Assembly: GCF_900103985.1 (NCBI RefSeq)
Contig: NZ_FNIE01000008.1
Location: 124,001 to 188,000, forward strand
DNA length: 64,000 nt
From: Actinacidiphila guanduensis
GTDB lineage: Bacteria > Actinomycetota > Actinomycetes > Streptomycetales > Streptomycetaceae
Direction of reading: 5' to 3'
In this document: piece by piece, positions 39,830 to 47,566 of the stretch
Layout of the letters: every line of letters starts with the position of its first letter
Position numbering within the stretch: the stretch's first letter is position 1
The notes under the pieces: model-generated
Database searches by the model: none
Told to the model about the DNA's origin: nothing
Seen by the model: the letters and a program-made list of their open reading frames with translations, nothing else
Made by a program: the position numbers and the translations under genes

Positions 39830-39860
39830 TTGTGGTGGAGCGCACTCGAACTCCTAGCGT
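39830..39860 (+). promoter_or_regulatory. leaderless promoter of the SDR gene
   Basis: TTGTGG (39830-39835), 19-bp spacer, TAGCGT (39855-39860), then 7 nt to the ATG. No ribosome site lies between, so the mRNA is likely leaderless. Confidence 0.5.
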
Positions 39861-39867
39861 TGAAGAC

Positions 39868-40824
39868 ATGACCACAGCACAGCAACCCATTCCCTCGGGC
39901 TTCGGCGCGCAGAGCACCGCCGCCGACGTCCTGCAGGGCATCGACCTGACCGGGAAGCTCGCGGTCGTCACCGGCGGCTACTCGGGCATCGGCATCGAGA
40001 CCACCCGCGCGCTGGCCGCGGCCGGCGCCCACGTCGTCGTGCCCGCCCGCCGGCCGGACACGGCGAGGGAAGCGCTCGCCGGCATCGAGGACGTCGAGCT
40101 GGACGAGCTGGACCTGGCCGACCTCGACAGCGTCAAGAGCTTCGCCGAGCGGCTGCTCGGCTCCGGGCGCGCCATCGACATCGTCATCGACAGCGCGGCC
40201 GTCATGGCCTGCCCCGAGACACGTGTCGGCCCCGGCTGGGAGGCCCAGTTCGCCACCAACCACCTCGGGCACTACGCCCTGGTCAACCGGCTGTGGCCGG
40301 CGATCGAGCGCGGCGGCGGCCGGGTGGTCGCCGTCTCCTCCAGCGGCCACCACAACTCCGCGATGCGCTGGGACGACGTGCAGTTCACCCGCGGCTACGA
40401 CAAGTGGCAGGCGTACGGACAGGCCAAGACGGCGAACGCGCTCTTCGCGGTCCAGCTCGACCGGTACGGGGCCGAGCGCGGGGTCCGGGCGTTCGCGGTC
40501 CACCCCGGGGGCATCCTCACGCCGCTGCAGCGGCACCTGCCCAAGCAGGAGATGGTCGACCGCGGGTGGATCGACGAGGACGGCACCCCCCTCAACCCGC
40601 CGGGTTTCAAGACGCCCGAGCAGGGCGCCGCCACGCAGGTGTGGGCCGCGACCTCGCCGCAGCTCGACGGCAAGGGCGGGGTGTACCTGGAGGACTGCGA
40701 CATCGCGGTGCCCGCGCCGCCCGGCACGCGCAAGGGGGTCAAGCCCTACGCGGTCGATCCCGAGGAGGCGGCGCGGCTGTGGGCGCTTTCCGCTTCGCTG
40801 ACGGGGGTCGACGCGTTCGCCTGA
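39868..40824 (+). CDS. short-chain dehydrogenase/reductase
   Basis: A 318-aa classical-type SDR. Cofactor motif TGGYSGIGIETTRAL at residues ~33-47 (the usual TGxxxGxG), NADP-type R after the second strand (VPARRPD), DLADLDSVKSF (~87) and the catalytic YGQAKTANAL (~188, YxxxK) with a Ser ~35 residues earlier (VAVSSSGHH). The gene resembles retinol-dehydrogenase/WW-oxidoreductase-like SDRs. Substrate unknown. It has its own leaderless promoter and ends before a strong hairpin. Confidence 0.9.
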   Translation: MTTAQQPIPSGFGAQSTAADVLQGIDLTGKLAVVTGGYSGIGIETTRALAAAGAHVVVPARRPDTAREALAGIEDVELDELDLADLDSVKSFAERLLGSGRAIDIVIDSAAVMACPETRVGPGWEAQFATNHLGHYALVNRLWPAIERGGGRVVAVSSSGHHNSAMRWDDVQFTRGYDKWQAYGQAKTANALFAVQLDRYGAERGVRAFAVHPGGILTPLQRHLPKQEMVDRGWIDEDGTPLNPPGFKTPEQGAATQVWAATSPQLDGKGGVYLEDCDIAVPAPPGTRKGVKPYAVDPEEAARLWALSASLTGVDAFA

Positions 40825-40932
40825 CGGCGGGTCGGGCGGGGACGGCGGTCCGCCACGGGCCGCTGCGGGGACGGCTACGGGGGTGCCCCCGCTGGTCCGT
40901 GTCCGGCCGCCAGGCCGGTCACTCCACGTGCG

Positions 40933-40977
40933 CCCTGCGACGTCTCGCCCTTGGGTGGTGGGCGAGGCGTCGCAGGG
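40933..40977. terminator. bidirectional hairpin terminator
   Basis: An 18-bp stem with one T.G wobble (CCCTGCGACGTCTCGCCC with GGGCGAGGCGTCGCAGGG), 9-nt loop, between convergent genes stopping at 40824 (+) and 40987 (-). Confidence 0.8.
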
Positions 40978-40986
40978 GGTGCGGGT

Positions 40987-41829
40987 TCAGCTGGTCGGCT
41001 TGTAGGAGTAGACGGTGGTGGCCACTTCGCAGACGCTCGGGGGGACGATCTCCACGCGGAGGGTGGCCGCCGCTACGTCGTAGTCCACGCCCTCCGCCTC
41101 GAACGTGCCCGAGCAGACGCTGCTCTGCGGGATCTGGAAGAGGGTGCTGACCTGGCCGGTCACCGCGGTGCCGTCCAGCGCGTGCGGCAGGTCCACCTGC
41201 AGCACGTCCTTCGCCGCGTCGTCCGACGCGCAGACCAGGCGGGTGGCCGAGACGAAGTCGCAGCCCTGGATGTCGTCCACCGCGTGGTCAAGCGTGATCT
41301 GGCCTGCTTGCGGCAGCGTTCCGCCGGTGGCCGGGGTGGACGGGTTCGTGAGCGGCGCCGGGAAGACCTGGAGGCGGTTCACCGTGCCCCACTCGCCCTC
41401 CACTAGCCACTGCGCGTCCGGCGACACCGCCGCGAACGAGTTGTTCAGCAGCTCGCCCGCGTCCAGCGGGTGCGTGTAATCGTAGGTCTTACCGGACGGT
41501 GTCGTGACCTCGAACATCTTCGACGTGGCGTCGTCGCCGCCCTGGTAGGCGTCGTACACGTAGCCGTTGACGATGTCCGGGTCCCCGACGTGGTTCCAAC
41601 CCGCGACCCGCAGGCGCAGCGGAATGGAGCCGAGTCCGCGGGTCAGCAGCGAGCCGTCGGCCTTCGTGGCGATGCCCTCACCGCCGGTGAGCGAGCTCAC
41701 GGTGGTGCTGCCGGTGCGGGTCCAGACCTGGGTCGGATCGGCGTGGGCGGAGGCGGTGCCGGCGACGGTCAGGGCAGCGGCTGCGATCAGAGTGACGGCG
41801 GCGCGGTGGAGCGTGGCGTGTGCGGTCAA
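40987..41829 (-). CDS. secreted protein of unknown function
   Basis: A 280-aa exported protein with no family I recognise. I start at TTG 41829 because GGGGG lies 4-8 bases upstream and the product then opens with a signal peptide (MTAHATLHRAAVTLIAAAAL..., cleavage after AHA near residue 34). The mature part is beta-rich with repeated short motifs (GSTTVSSLTGGEGIATK, GYVYDAYQGGDD, WLVEGEWGTVNRLQVF), compatible with a propeller-like surface protein, and has four cysteines near the C-terminal half (CDF, LVCAS, SVCSGT, SVCEVA) that could form two disulfides. No catalytic motif. Confidence 0.65.
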   Translation of the reverse strand: MTAHATLHRAAVTLIAAAALTVAGTASAHADPTQVWTRTGSTTVSSLTGGEGIATKADGSLLTRGLGSIPLRLRVAGWNHVGDPDIVNGYVYDAYQGGDDATSKMFEVTTPSGKTYDYTHPLDAGELLNNSFAAVSPDAQWLVEGEWGTVNRLQVFPAPLTNPSTPATGGTLPQAGQITLDHAVDDIQGCDFVSATRLVCASDDAAKDVLQVDLPHALDGTAVTGQVSTLFQIPQSSVCSGTFEAEGVDYDVAAATLRVEIVPPSVCEVATTVYSYKPTS

Positions 41830-41919
41830 CGCGACCCCCAGGCAAGGGTGGTGGACCGGTCCCGCACCAGGCGCGGGCCGGTTTCGGGTCCCGCCGTGGC
41901 GGCGGGTGTGCGGCGCCGG

Positions 41920-42015
41920 TGCTGCGCTGCTGCGGTGCGTCGGTGCTGCGGTGGTGCGGGGCTCTGCTGCGGTGTTGCGGTGCGGTGTTGCGGGGCTCTG
42001 CTGCGGTGCTGCTTG
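41920..42015 (+). repeat. degenerate short tandem repeat block
   Basis: Tandem units close to TGCGGTG(C/T)TGCGG with interspersed GGGGCTCTGCTGCGG occurring twice. Non-coding. Confidence 0.55.
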
Positions 42016-42167
42016 GCGCCGAAGGGACCTTAGTCCCGCCCGTCTCATGCGCACCACTGTGTCACGGCCAACGCGGGTTGAACGGGGGGCGGTTGTCCTT
42101 TCTCTGCTCGCTACGGGGTTTTTGCGGGGTTGTACTTTTCGGGGGTGCCGGCCGGGCTGCGAGGTCC

Positions 42168-42244
42168 GGGGGTGGGGTGCGAAATCGTATATTTACGGGC
42201 CTGGCGGCCCACAAATACACGGAAGCATTTCGCACCCCACCCCC
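42168..42244. repeat. perfect 18-bp inverted repeat with nested hairpin
   Basis: Left arm GGGGGTGGGGTGCGAAAT (42168-42185) and its exact complement at 42227-42244. Inside, GGGCC/GGCCC (42197-42210, loop TGGC) and ATTT/AAAT arms continue the pairing with small mismatches. The whole 77-nt unit can fold as one long hairpin, and its centre is AT-rich. Confidence 0.75.
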
Positions 42245-42334
42245 TCCCCTCTCCGCCCTTCTGGTGGGGTGCCGCCGCACGGCTCCGTCCGGGGGCTCTT
42301 GAGCCACCCGCGCCCTGAGGTACCGGGGTTCAGC

Positions 42335-42530
42335 GCCGGGGGTTCCGTGTGCCGGTGGGTTCCCCTGCGCCCGCGGGTTCCGGTTCGGCCGGGTTCCGTG
42401 CGCCTGTGGGTTCCGGTTCGGCCGTGGGGTTCCGCTCGGTCTTTGGGTCCGGTTCGCCGGGATCCCTGTGCCGGTGGGTTTCGCTCGGCCTTGGGGTCCC
42501 GGTTGCCCGTGGGTTCCCGTTCGTTTGCGG
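42335..42530 (+). repeat. degenerate GGGTTCCGGTTCGG repeat block
   Basis: About eight imperfect 20-30-bp units sharing GGGTTCC and GGTTCG(G/C)C. T-rich relative to surroundings and directly upstream of the SCO2400-like gene. Confidence 0.5.
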
Positions 42531-42599
42531 GCGGTTGGGGTACTGCCCGGGTGACCGTACTCACTTGCGCCGGTGCGGGCGTCCAGGCGGTGGGTGAAC

Positions 42600-42605
42600 T
42601 AGCCT
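42600..42605 (+). promoter_or_regulatory. -10 box of a leaderless transcript
   Basis: TAGCCT 8 nt before the ATG at 42614. No -35 with normal spacing. Confidence 0.35.
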
Positions 42606-42613
42606 GTCGGGCC

Positions 42614-43834
42614 ATGGGAAAAGGGAGCCCGGCGAGTCCGGCCGAGACCAGGCGATCCGAGAGCGCGGCGCCACGCGTTCCCGACCGCCCTGCCTCCGCC
42701 GCTGACAGCCCGCGCATGGACTACTGCACCTCCCGCCGGCGCACCCTCAACGGCGCCTTCATGTGCCCTGGCTGCGGCGCCTACGCCCCCGACATCGACC
42801 CCCACATCGATCCCCACGTCGGCTCCGGGGTCGACTCCGAGGCCGGAATCCTCGACGCGGGGGCGGAGTCCGAAGTGTCCCCAGGGCTCGGAGGGGGCGG
42901 GGCGCTCGAAGGGGGTTCTTCTTCTGAGGGTTCCGCTGGGGAAGGGGCCAAGGAGGCTTTCCGCGAAGGGGGTTCAGCCGGGGACGGGGCCCTGGGAGGG
43001 GGGTCTTCGGACGGGGGTTCCGATTCTGTGGTCGGGGGTTCTCGGGTGGACGGTGGCTCCGTTGGGGGCTCCACGCAGGTGGGTGGCCTCGGTGGTGCCG
43101 GTTCCACTGTGGTGGGGGGCTCCCGGGGTGGGGACTCCGTGCTGGTGGGTGGCTCCGCTGGCGAGGGTGCTGCGGGTAAGGGTGGTGCCCGGGATCGGGA
43201 AGAGGTCCGGCAGGTGGGGGGTGGGGCTCTGGTGCCCATATCCCAGGGGGAGTCGCGCGGTGGTGGCGTGGTCGTGCCCGTGGCGCTGCCGGCTGAGGTC
43301 GATCGGAGTGAGGTGGGGGGCCCGGGGCAGTTCGGGTCCGGTGGTGGGGAGTTGGGGTTCGAGGAGCTGGAGGGAGAGGGGGCGCGGCGGCGGAAGCGGC
43401 GGGGGATCGCGGCGGCTGTCGCTGTTGTGGTGGTGGGTGGGGCGATCACCGTCGCCGTTGCCTCGGCGGGGTCGTCGTCCAAGGGGCGGCCGGAGAAGGT
43501 GCCCGCCAGCGCCGGGGTGTCGGTGACGACCTCGCGGTCGGCCGAGGCATCCGATGGGGCCGTGCCCGGCGCGACTTCGGGGGTGCCCGAAGCGGCGCAC
43601 ACGTCCGGTGGGAAGGTCGGGGGGACGAGGACCAGCGGGGTGGGCGGCGGCGGGAAACGGTCGTCGTTGCCGACGAGTACGGCATCCGGGGCCGTGACCA
43701 CGCCGAGCCGCGCGACCGCCTCGCCCACGGCCACCGCGCCGGGCGGCGGCGGGGCGCAGACGCCGAGCGGGAGTCCCACCGCGAGCGGACTCTGCCTGCT
43801 CGACCTCTGCCTGCCGAGCCACTCCAGCCGATAG
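42614..43834 (+). CDS. SCO2400-like single-pass membrane protein with degenerate zinc motif
   Basis: A 406-aa protein. The conserved core MDYCTSRRRTLNGAFMCPGCG begins at residue 35 and corresponds to the short zinc-ribbon motif seen in SCO2400-like proteins, normally C-x2-C...C-x2-C; the second cysteine is Arg here. A Gly/Ser/Glu-rich disordered region follows (~55-245), then a transmembrane helix after a basic patch (RRRKRRGIAAAVAVVVV, ~258) and a Ser/Thr/Gly-rich outer part ending CLLDLCLPSHSSR. I use ATG 42614, 8 nt after a TAGCCT box; ATG 42716, where homologous proteins usually begin, is a strong alternative. Function unknown. Confidence 0.7.
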   Translation: MGKGSPASPAETRRSESAAPRVPDRPASAADSPRMDYCTSRRRTLNGAFMCPGCGAYAPDIDPHIDPHVGSGVDSEAGILDAGAESEVSPGLGGGGALEGGSSSEGSAGEGAKEAFREGGSAGDGALGGGSSDGGSDSVVGGSRVDGGSVGGSTQVGGLGGAGSTVVGGSRGGDSVLVGGSAGEGAAGKGGARDREEVRQVGGGALVPISQGESRGGGVVVPVALPAEVDRSEVGGPGQFGSGGGELGFEELEGEGARRRKRRGIAAAVAVVVVGGAITVAVASAGSSSKGRPEKVPASAGVSVTTSRSAEASDGAVPGATSGVPEAAHTSGGKVGGTRTSGVGGGGKRSSLPTSTASGAVTTPSRATASPTATAPGGGGAQTPSGSPTASGLCLLDLCLPSHSSR

Positions 43835-43872
43835 TTTCGGATGGCCCGGTGACCGGCCAGGGCGAGTGATCG

Positions 43873-44099
43873 GGTGCCTGTCCGGCCACGGTGCCACGGC
43901 GCTGAGCAGGGGCGGTAGTTGGGCGCCTGAGTGGTCTCGGTGGTGGCTCAGGCAAGCGGTTGGGTGCCTGTTCAGGGACGGAAGTGGGCAGGGGAAGCAC
44001 CCAGGTGCCTGTCCGGCTACGTGGGCGGTGGTGGGCGGCGGGAGTTGCCTGGTGCCTGTCCATGCACGGCGCTGAGCAGGGGCGGTGGTTGGGTGCCTG
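43873..44099 (+). repeat. dispersed direct repeats after the SCO2400-like gene
   Basis: A 35-bp unit beginning CACGGCGCTGAGCAGG occurs at 43895-43929 and 44065-44099 with two differences. A shorter GGTGCCTGT unit is repeated at least four times in between. Non-coding, about 280 bp without a gene. Confidence 0.65.
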
Positions 44100-44115
44100 G
44101 AGCGGTGGGGGTCTG

Positions 44116-45348
44116 TCAGCTGGGGTTCGGGGTGGGGTCCGGGGTGCGGTGGGGGAGGACCTCGGTTATGTAGGACTTGACGGCCGCGTCGAGGCCCACG
44201 TCGCCCTGGGCGCGTTCGGACATGTACCAGCGGTGTTCGAGGAGTTCGTGGTAGAGCTGGGCCGGGTCGATGGAGCCGCGCAACTCGCGGGGGACGGCGC
44301 GGACGGTGGGGCGGAAGACGTCGCGGACCCAGCGGTGGGCCAGCACCTCGGGGCGGGCGCCGAGGGCGTCGCCGGGCGCGTAGTCGTCCTGGGTGGCCAT
44401 CCACTGCTCGAGGTCGTTGAGGAGGCTGCGGGCCTGGTTCTCCTCGGTGTCCAGGCCGGTCAGGCGCAGGAGCTGGCGCTGGTGGTGGCCCGCGTCGACG
44501 ACCTTGGGGAGGAAGGTGACGGTGTCGCCGGCCGGGGAGCGCTGGATCTGCATCTCGGCGACGTCGAAGCCGAGGTCGTTCAGGCGGCGGATGCGGCGGT
44601 CGATGTAGTGGCGCTTGCTGACCGGGTAGACCGACTCGCGGGTCAGCTCGTGCCACAGGTCGGTGTAGCGCGAGCAGATCGCCTCGGCGAAGGTGACGGG
44701 GTCGACCGAGGGGTGCAGCGAGCCGCCCGCCTCCAGGTCCATCAGCTCGCCCGCGATGTTCACCCGGGCCAGCTCGATGTCGTACTCGCGCTGGCCGGTG
44801 GAGAGTTGCTGCTGGAGCTGGCCGGTCTCGGCGTCCACCAGGTAGGCCGCGTAGGCGCCGGCGTCGCGGCGGAAGAGGGTGTTGGACAGCGAGCAGTCGC
44901 CCCAGGCGAAGCCGACCAGGTGCAGGCGGACCAGCAGGACGGCCAGGGCGTCCAGCAGGCGGTTGACGGTGCCGGGGCGCATGGTCGTCTCGAACATCGA
45001 GCGGTAGGGGAGCGAGCCGTCCAGGTGGCGGGTGATCAGGGCCGGTTCGAGCGGGGTGCCGTCGGCGGCGACCCGGCCGGTGACGACCGCGATCGCGTCC
45101 ACCGCGGGCACCGCGAGGCGGTCGAGGTCGCGCAGCAGGGCGTACTCGCGGTCGGCTGCCCACTCGCCGACCTCCTTGACCGCCACCACCTCGTCGCCGG
45201 CCCGGGCGAAGCGCACCACGTGCCGGGAGATGCCGCGGGGCAGGGCGACCAGGGACTCCTCGGGCCACTCGGCCAGCGGCAGACCCCAGGCGAGGTCGAG
45301 CAGCGCCGACGGGTGCTCGGCGTCGGTGGCTCTGATCTGCAGAGGCAT
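44116..45348 (-). CDS. DUF4032 domain protein, kinase-like fold
   Basis: A 410-aa protein, cytoplasmic. Residues ~30-210 resemble the lipopolysaccharide-kinase/RIO-like fold: VVAVKEVGEW (a VxxK nucleotide-lysine motif, ~55), and FAWGDCSLSNTLF (~140), which matches the HGDxxxxN catalytic loop with W/G in place of His. YLVDAETG (~168) takes the position of the DFG-like Asp. DUF4032 itself spans ~215-400 (PVSKRHYIDRRIRRLNDLGF). ATG start with GGACGG upstream. It is divergent from the MarR gene with ~93 bp between. Substrate unknown; members are common in actinobacteria. Confidence 0.82.
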   Translation of the reverse strand: MPLQIRATDAEHPSALLDLAWGLPLAEWPEESLVALPRGISRHVVRFARAGDEVVAVKEVGEWAADREYALLRDLDRLAVPAVDAIAVVTGRVAADGTPLEPALITRHLDGSLPYRSMFETTMRPGTVNRLLDALAVLLVRLHLVGFAWGDCSLSNTLFRRDAGAYAAYLVDAETGQLQQQLSTGQREYDIELARVNIAGELMDLEAGGSLHPSVDPVTFAEAICSRYTDLWHELTRESVYPVSKRHYIDRRIRRLNDLGFDVAEMQIQRSPAGDTVTFLPKVVDAGHHQRQLLRLTGLDTEENQARSLLNDLEQWMATQDDYAPGDALGARPEVLAHRWVRDVFRPTVRAVPRELRGSIDPAQLYHELLEHRWYMSERAQGDVGLDAAVKSYITEVLPHRTPDPTPNPS

Positions 45349-45406
45349 GGCGGGCCGTCCTTTCGTCCGGACCGAAGGGTACCGTCGGCCCGGGGACGCC
45401 GTGTCG

Positions 45407-45435
45407 TTAGGTCGACAAACGGCCGAGAGTACGAT
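45407..45435 (+). promoter_or_regulatory. leaderless promoter of the MarR gene
   Basis: TTAGGT (45407-45412), 17-bp spacer, TACGAT (45430-45435), 6 nt to the ATG. A GTCGAC dyad centre lies at the start of the spacer and could be part of an operator. Confidence 0.4.
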
Positions 45436-45441
45436 GCGGTC

Positions 45442-45924
45442 ATGGACCACGGGCACGACATGCCGGGTGCGGACGACCTGGCGGACACCCCCGAGCGGCT
45501 GCGCCGGCTGCCCAGCCGGCTGCTGGGGCTGACCGCGGCCCACGGCGAGCGCATCCTCAGCGGCCGCCTCGCCGAGGCCGACGCCCGCAAGTGGCACTAC
45601 GCCGTGCTCGCCGCCCTGGAGGAGGCCGGCCCGGCGAGCCAGGCCACGCTCAGCCGGCGTACCGGCATCTACCGCAGTGACCTGGTCGCGGTCATCAACG
45701 AACTGTCCGCGCGCGGGCTGGTGGAGCGCGCCCCCGACCCCGAGGACCGGCGCCGCAACGTCGTCACGGCCACCGCCGCCGGCCGCGAGCGGCTGCGCCG
45801 GCTGGACACCTTGCTGGCCGAGGTCCAGGACGAATTGCTCGCCCCCCTCAGTCCCGCCGAACGCACCGAGCTGACCGACCTGCTGACCCGCCTGCTCACC
45901 CACCACGGCACCCGCCGGGAGTAG
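45442..45924 (+). CDS. MarR family transcriptional regulator
   Basis: A 160-aa winged-helix regulator. The DNA-binding core spans ~45-110 (HYAVLAALEEAGPASQATLS, RRTGIYRSDLVAVINELSAR, GLVERAPDPEDRRRNVVTAT), including the wing with the DxRxR-type signature. Long helices at both ends form the dimer interface. It lies divergent to the DUF4032 gene. An autoregulatory role over the shared region is inferred. Start at ATG 45442, 6 nt after a TACGAT box. Confidence 0.9.
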   Translation: MDHGHDMPGADDLADTPERLRRLPSRLLGLTAAHGERILSGRLAEADARKWHYAVLAALEEAGPASQATLSRRTGIYRSDLVAVINELSARGLVERAPDPEDRRRNVVTATAAGRERLRRLDTLLAEVQDELLAPLSPAERTELTDLLTRLLTHHGTRRE

Positions 45925-46102
45925 GCGGCGGGGTGGGGTGGGGCGGACGGTCGCGGGGGAGCGGTCGGCCGCCGCTCACCCGGACGGTTCCGGGCGGCGC
46001 CGCAGGGCGGCCGCACCCCAGGCCCGCACGCCCGGCGGCCCGTCGCCGCCCCGCCGACACCCGCGGGGCGACCCCGGCGGCCGACCGTACGGCCGAACTG
46101 CC

Positions 46103-46546
46103 TTACCGCTCCCGCGATTCCACCCTCAGCACCGTGCCCTGCGCCACCGCGCACAGCGTCTCGGTGCCCGTCTCGTCCACCGCGTACAGGTCGCAGCGGC
46201 AGACGGCCTGGCGGCGGCCGGCCTGGACGGTGTGGGCGCGGGCGGACAGGGTGGCGCCCGCGGCCGGGCGCAGATACTGGATGCTCACCCCGCCGGTGAG
46301 CACCGCCGGGCCGAGGACGGAGCCGGCCGCGAAGGTGATCGCGTTGTCGGCGGCGTACCCGAGCACACCGCCGTGCAGGAAGCCGTTCTGCTGGCGCAGG
46401 TCGTCGCGCACCGGGACCTCCAGCACCGCCGAGCCGTCGCCGAAGGCGGTGATCCGTGCGCCCAGCAGCCGGCTGAAGGGCTGGCTGTCGAGCGTCGCGC
46501 GGGCGGTGTCCAGGTCGAGCTTCGGGTCGAGCCGCGTCTCGGGCAT
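46103..46546 (-). CDS. PaaI-type hotdog thioesterase
   Basis: A 147-aa hotdog-fold protein. The signature QNGFLHGGVLGYAADNAITF (residues ~53-72) carries the HGG and Asn/Asp residues of PaaI-type thioesterases, and ILVSIQYLRPA-like strands follow. These enzymes hydrolyse acyl-CoA, often hydroxyphenylacetyl- or medium-chain substrates. It starts 30 bp downstream of the LysR gene on the same strand and is probably cotranscribed with it. Substrate not predictable. Confidence 0.88.
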   Translation of the reverse strand: MPETRLDPKLDLDTARATLDSQPFSRLLGARITAFGDGSAVLEVPVRDDLRQQNGFLHGGVLGYAADNAITFAAGSVLGPAVLTGGVSIQYLRPAAGATLSARAHTVQAGRRQAVCRCDLYAVDETGTETLCAVAQGTVLRVESRER

Positions 46547-46576
46547 CGGGTCCGGGTCTCCTCGGTGGCGTGGGGC

Positions 46577-47452
46577 TCAGCGGTCCAGGTACGACAGGAG
46601 TTTGCGGGCCGCCGGGCTCGGCCGGTCTCCCTCGGGCAGCGCGACCGACACCTCCCACTGCGGCTCCGGTGATCCGGCGAGCGGCACCGCGGCCAGTGTC
46701 GCGGCCTGCTCCTTGCGGGCGATGGGCTGCGGAACGACCGCTATGCCCAGGCCGTGGCGGACCAGGTCGATCAGGGTGTGCACGTCGTAGACCTCCAGGG
46801 CGACCCGGCGCGGGGTGCCGCTGTGGGCGAACGCCTCGTCGGTCAGGCGGCGGGCGCCCCAGTCGGGGTGCCAGTCCACGAACGTCTCGTCGGCCAGCTC
46901 CGTCCACTTCACCGCCGGGCCGCCGGCCAGCGGGTGCGCCGGGTCGCAGAGCAGCACCATCGGGTCGCTGGTGAGGTGGAGGAGCCGGACGCCGTCGGGC
47001 GCGGGCCCGGGCAGGGTGATGAACGCCAGGTCCAGCCGGCCGTCCGCGACGTCCTGGGCGAGCACCGCCGAGCCCGCCTGGCGCAGCCGCACCTCGACGT
47101 TCTCGTGCCGGGCGCGGAAGCGGGCGAGCAGGGCGCCCACGTCGACGTTCACGCACTGCTCGGTGCCCACGGCGAGGCTGCCGCGCAGCAGGCCCTGCAC
47201 CGCGGCGACCGCCTCCTTGGCGGCCCGGGCCCCGGCCAGGGTGCGGGTGGCCTCGCCGAGCAGTGCCCGCCCCGCGCCGGTCAGCTCCACGCTGCGGGTG
47301 GTGCGGACGAAGAGGGCCGAGCCCAGCTCGCGCTCCAGCGCCCGGACGGAGGCGGACAGCCCCGACTGGGAGACCATGAGCCGCTGGGCGGCCTTGGTGA
47401 AGTGCCGCTCCTCGGCGACGGCGACGAAGTACTCCAGCTGGCGCAGTTCCAT
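46577..47452 (-). CDS. LysR family transcriptional regulator
   Basis: A 291-aa LysR regulator. Winged helix-turn-helix at ~1-62 (MELRQLEYFVAVAEERHFTK, AAQRLMVSQSGLSASVRALE, ELGSALFVRTTRSVELTGAG), effector domain ~90-290 (GSLAVGTEQCVNVDVGALLA; DLAFITLPGP; HGLGIAVVPQPIA). I start at ATG 47452, the normal family start; an earlier in-frame ATG at 47524 adds unrelated sequence. The gap to the divergent aldo/keto reductase holds GATT-GAGA-AATC (47453-47464) and a further AATC (47474-47477), so a LysR site regulating both genes is plausible. Confidence 0.9.
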   Translation of the reverse strand: MELRQLEYFVAVAEERHFTKAAQRLMVSQSGLSASVRALERELGSALFVRTTRSVELTGAGRALLGEATRTLAGARAAKEAVAAVQGLLRGSLAVGTEQCVNVDVGALLARFRARHENVEVRLRQAGSAVLAQDVADGRLDLAFITLPGPAPDGVRLLHLTSDPMVLLCDPAHPLAGGPAVKWTELADETFVDWHPDWGARRLTDEAFAHSGTPRRVALEVYDVHTLIDLVRHGLGIAVVPQPIARKEQAATLAAVPLAGSPEPQWEVSVALPEGDRPSPAARKLLSYLDR

Positions 47453-47566
47453 GATTGAGAAATCTAGCCGATGAATCTGTTCTCTTTCTTCTATTGGACG
47501 GCCCCGGCGGTACGGGGTGAGCATGGTCGCGGCCCCGTACGCGCCCCCAAGGAGAGAGAGCCGCCC

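Larger units (their letters stand above)
41830..42613. other. long non-coding region with repeats and a large inverted repeat
   Basis: 784 bp between divergent genes. It holds a GGTGCTGCGG-type degenerate repeat block (~41920-42015), a large inverted repeat (42168-42244) and a second block of GGGTTCCGGTTCGG-type units (~42335-42530). It is T/G-biased on the + strand unlike the flanking genes, and none of the open frames looks coding. Confidence 0.6.
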
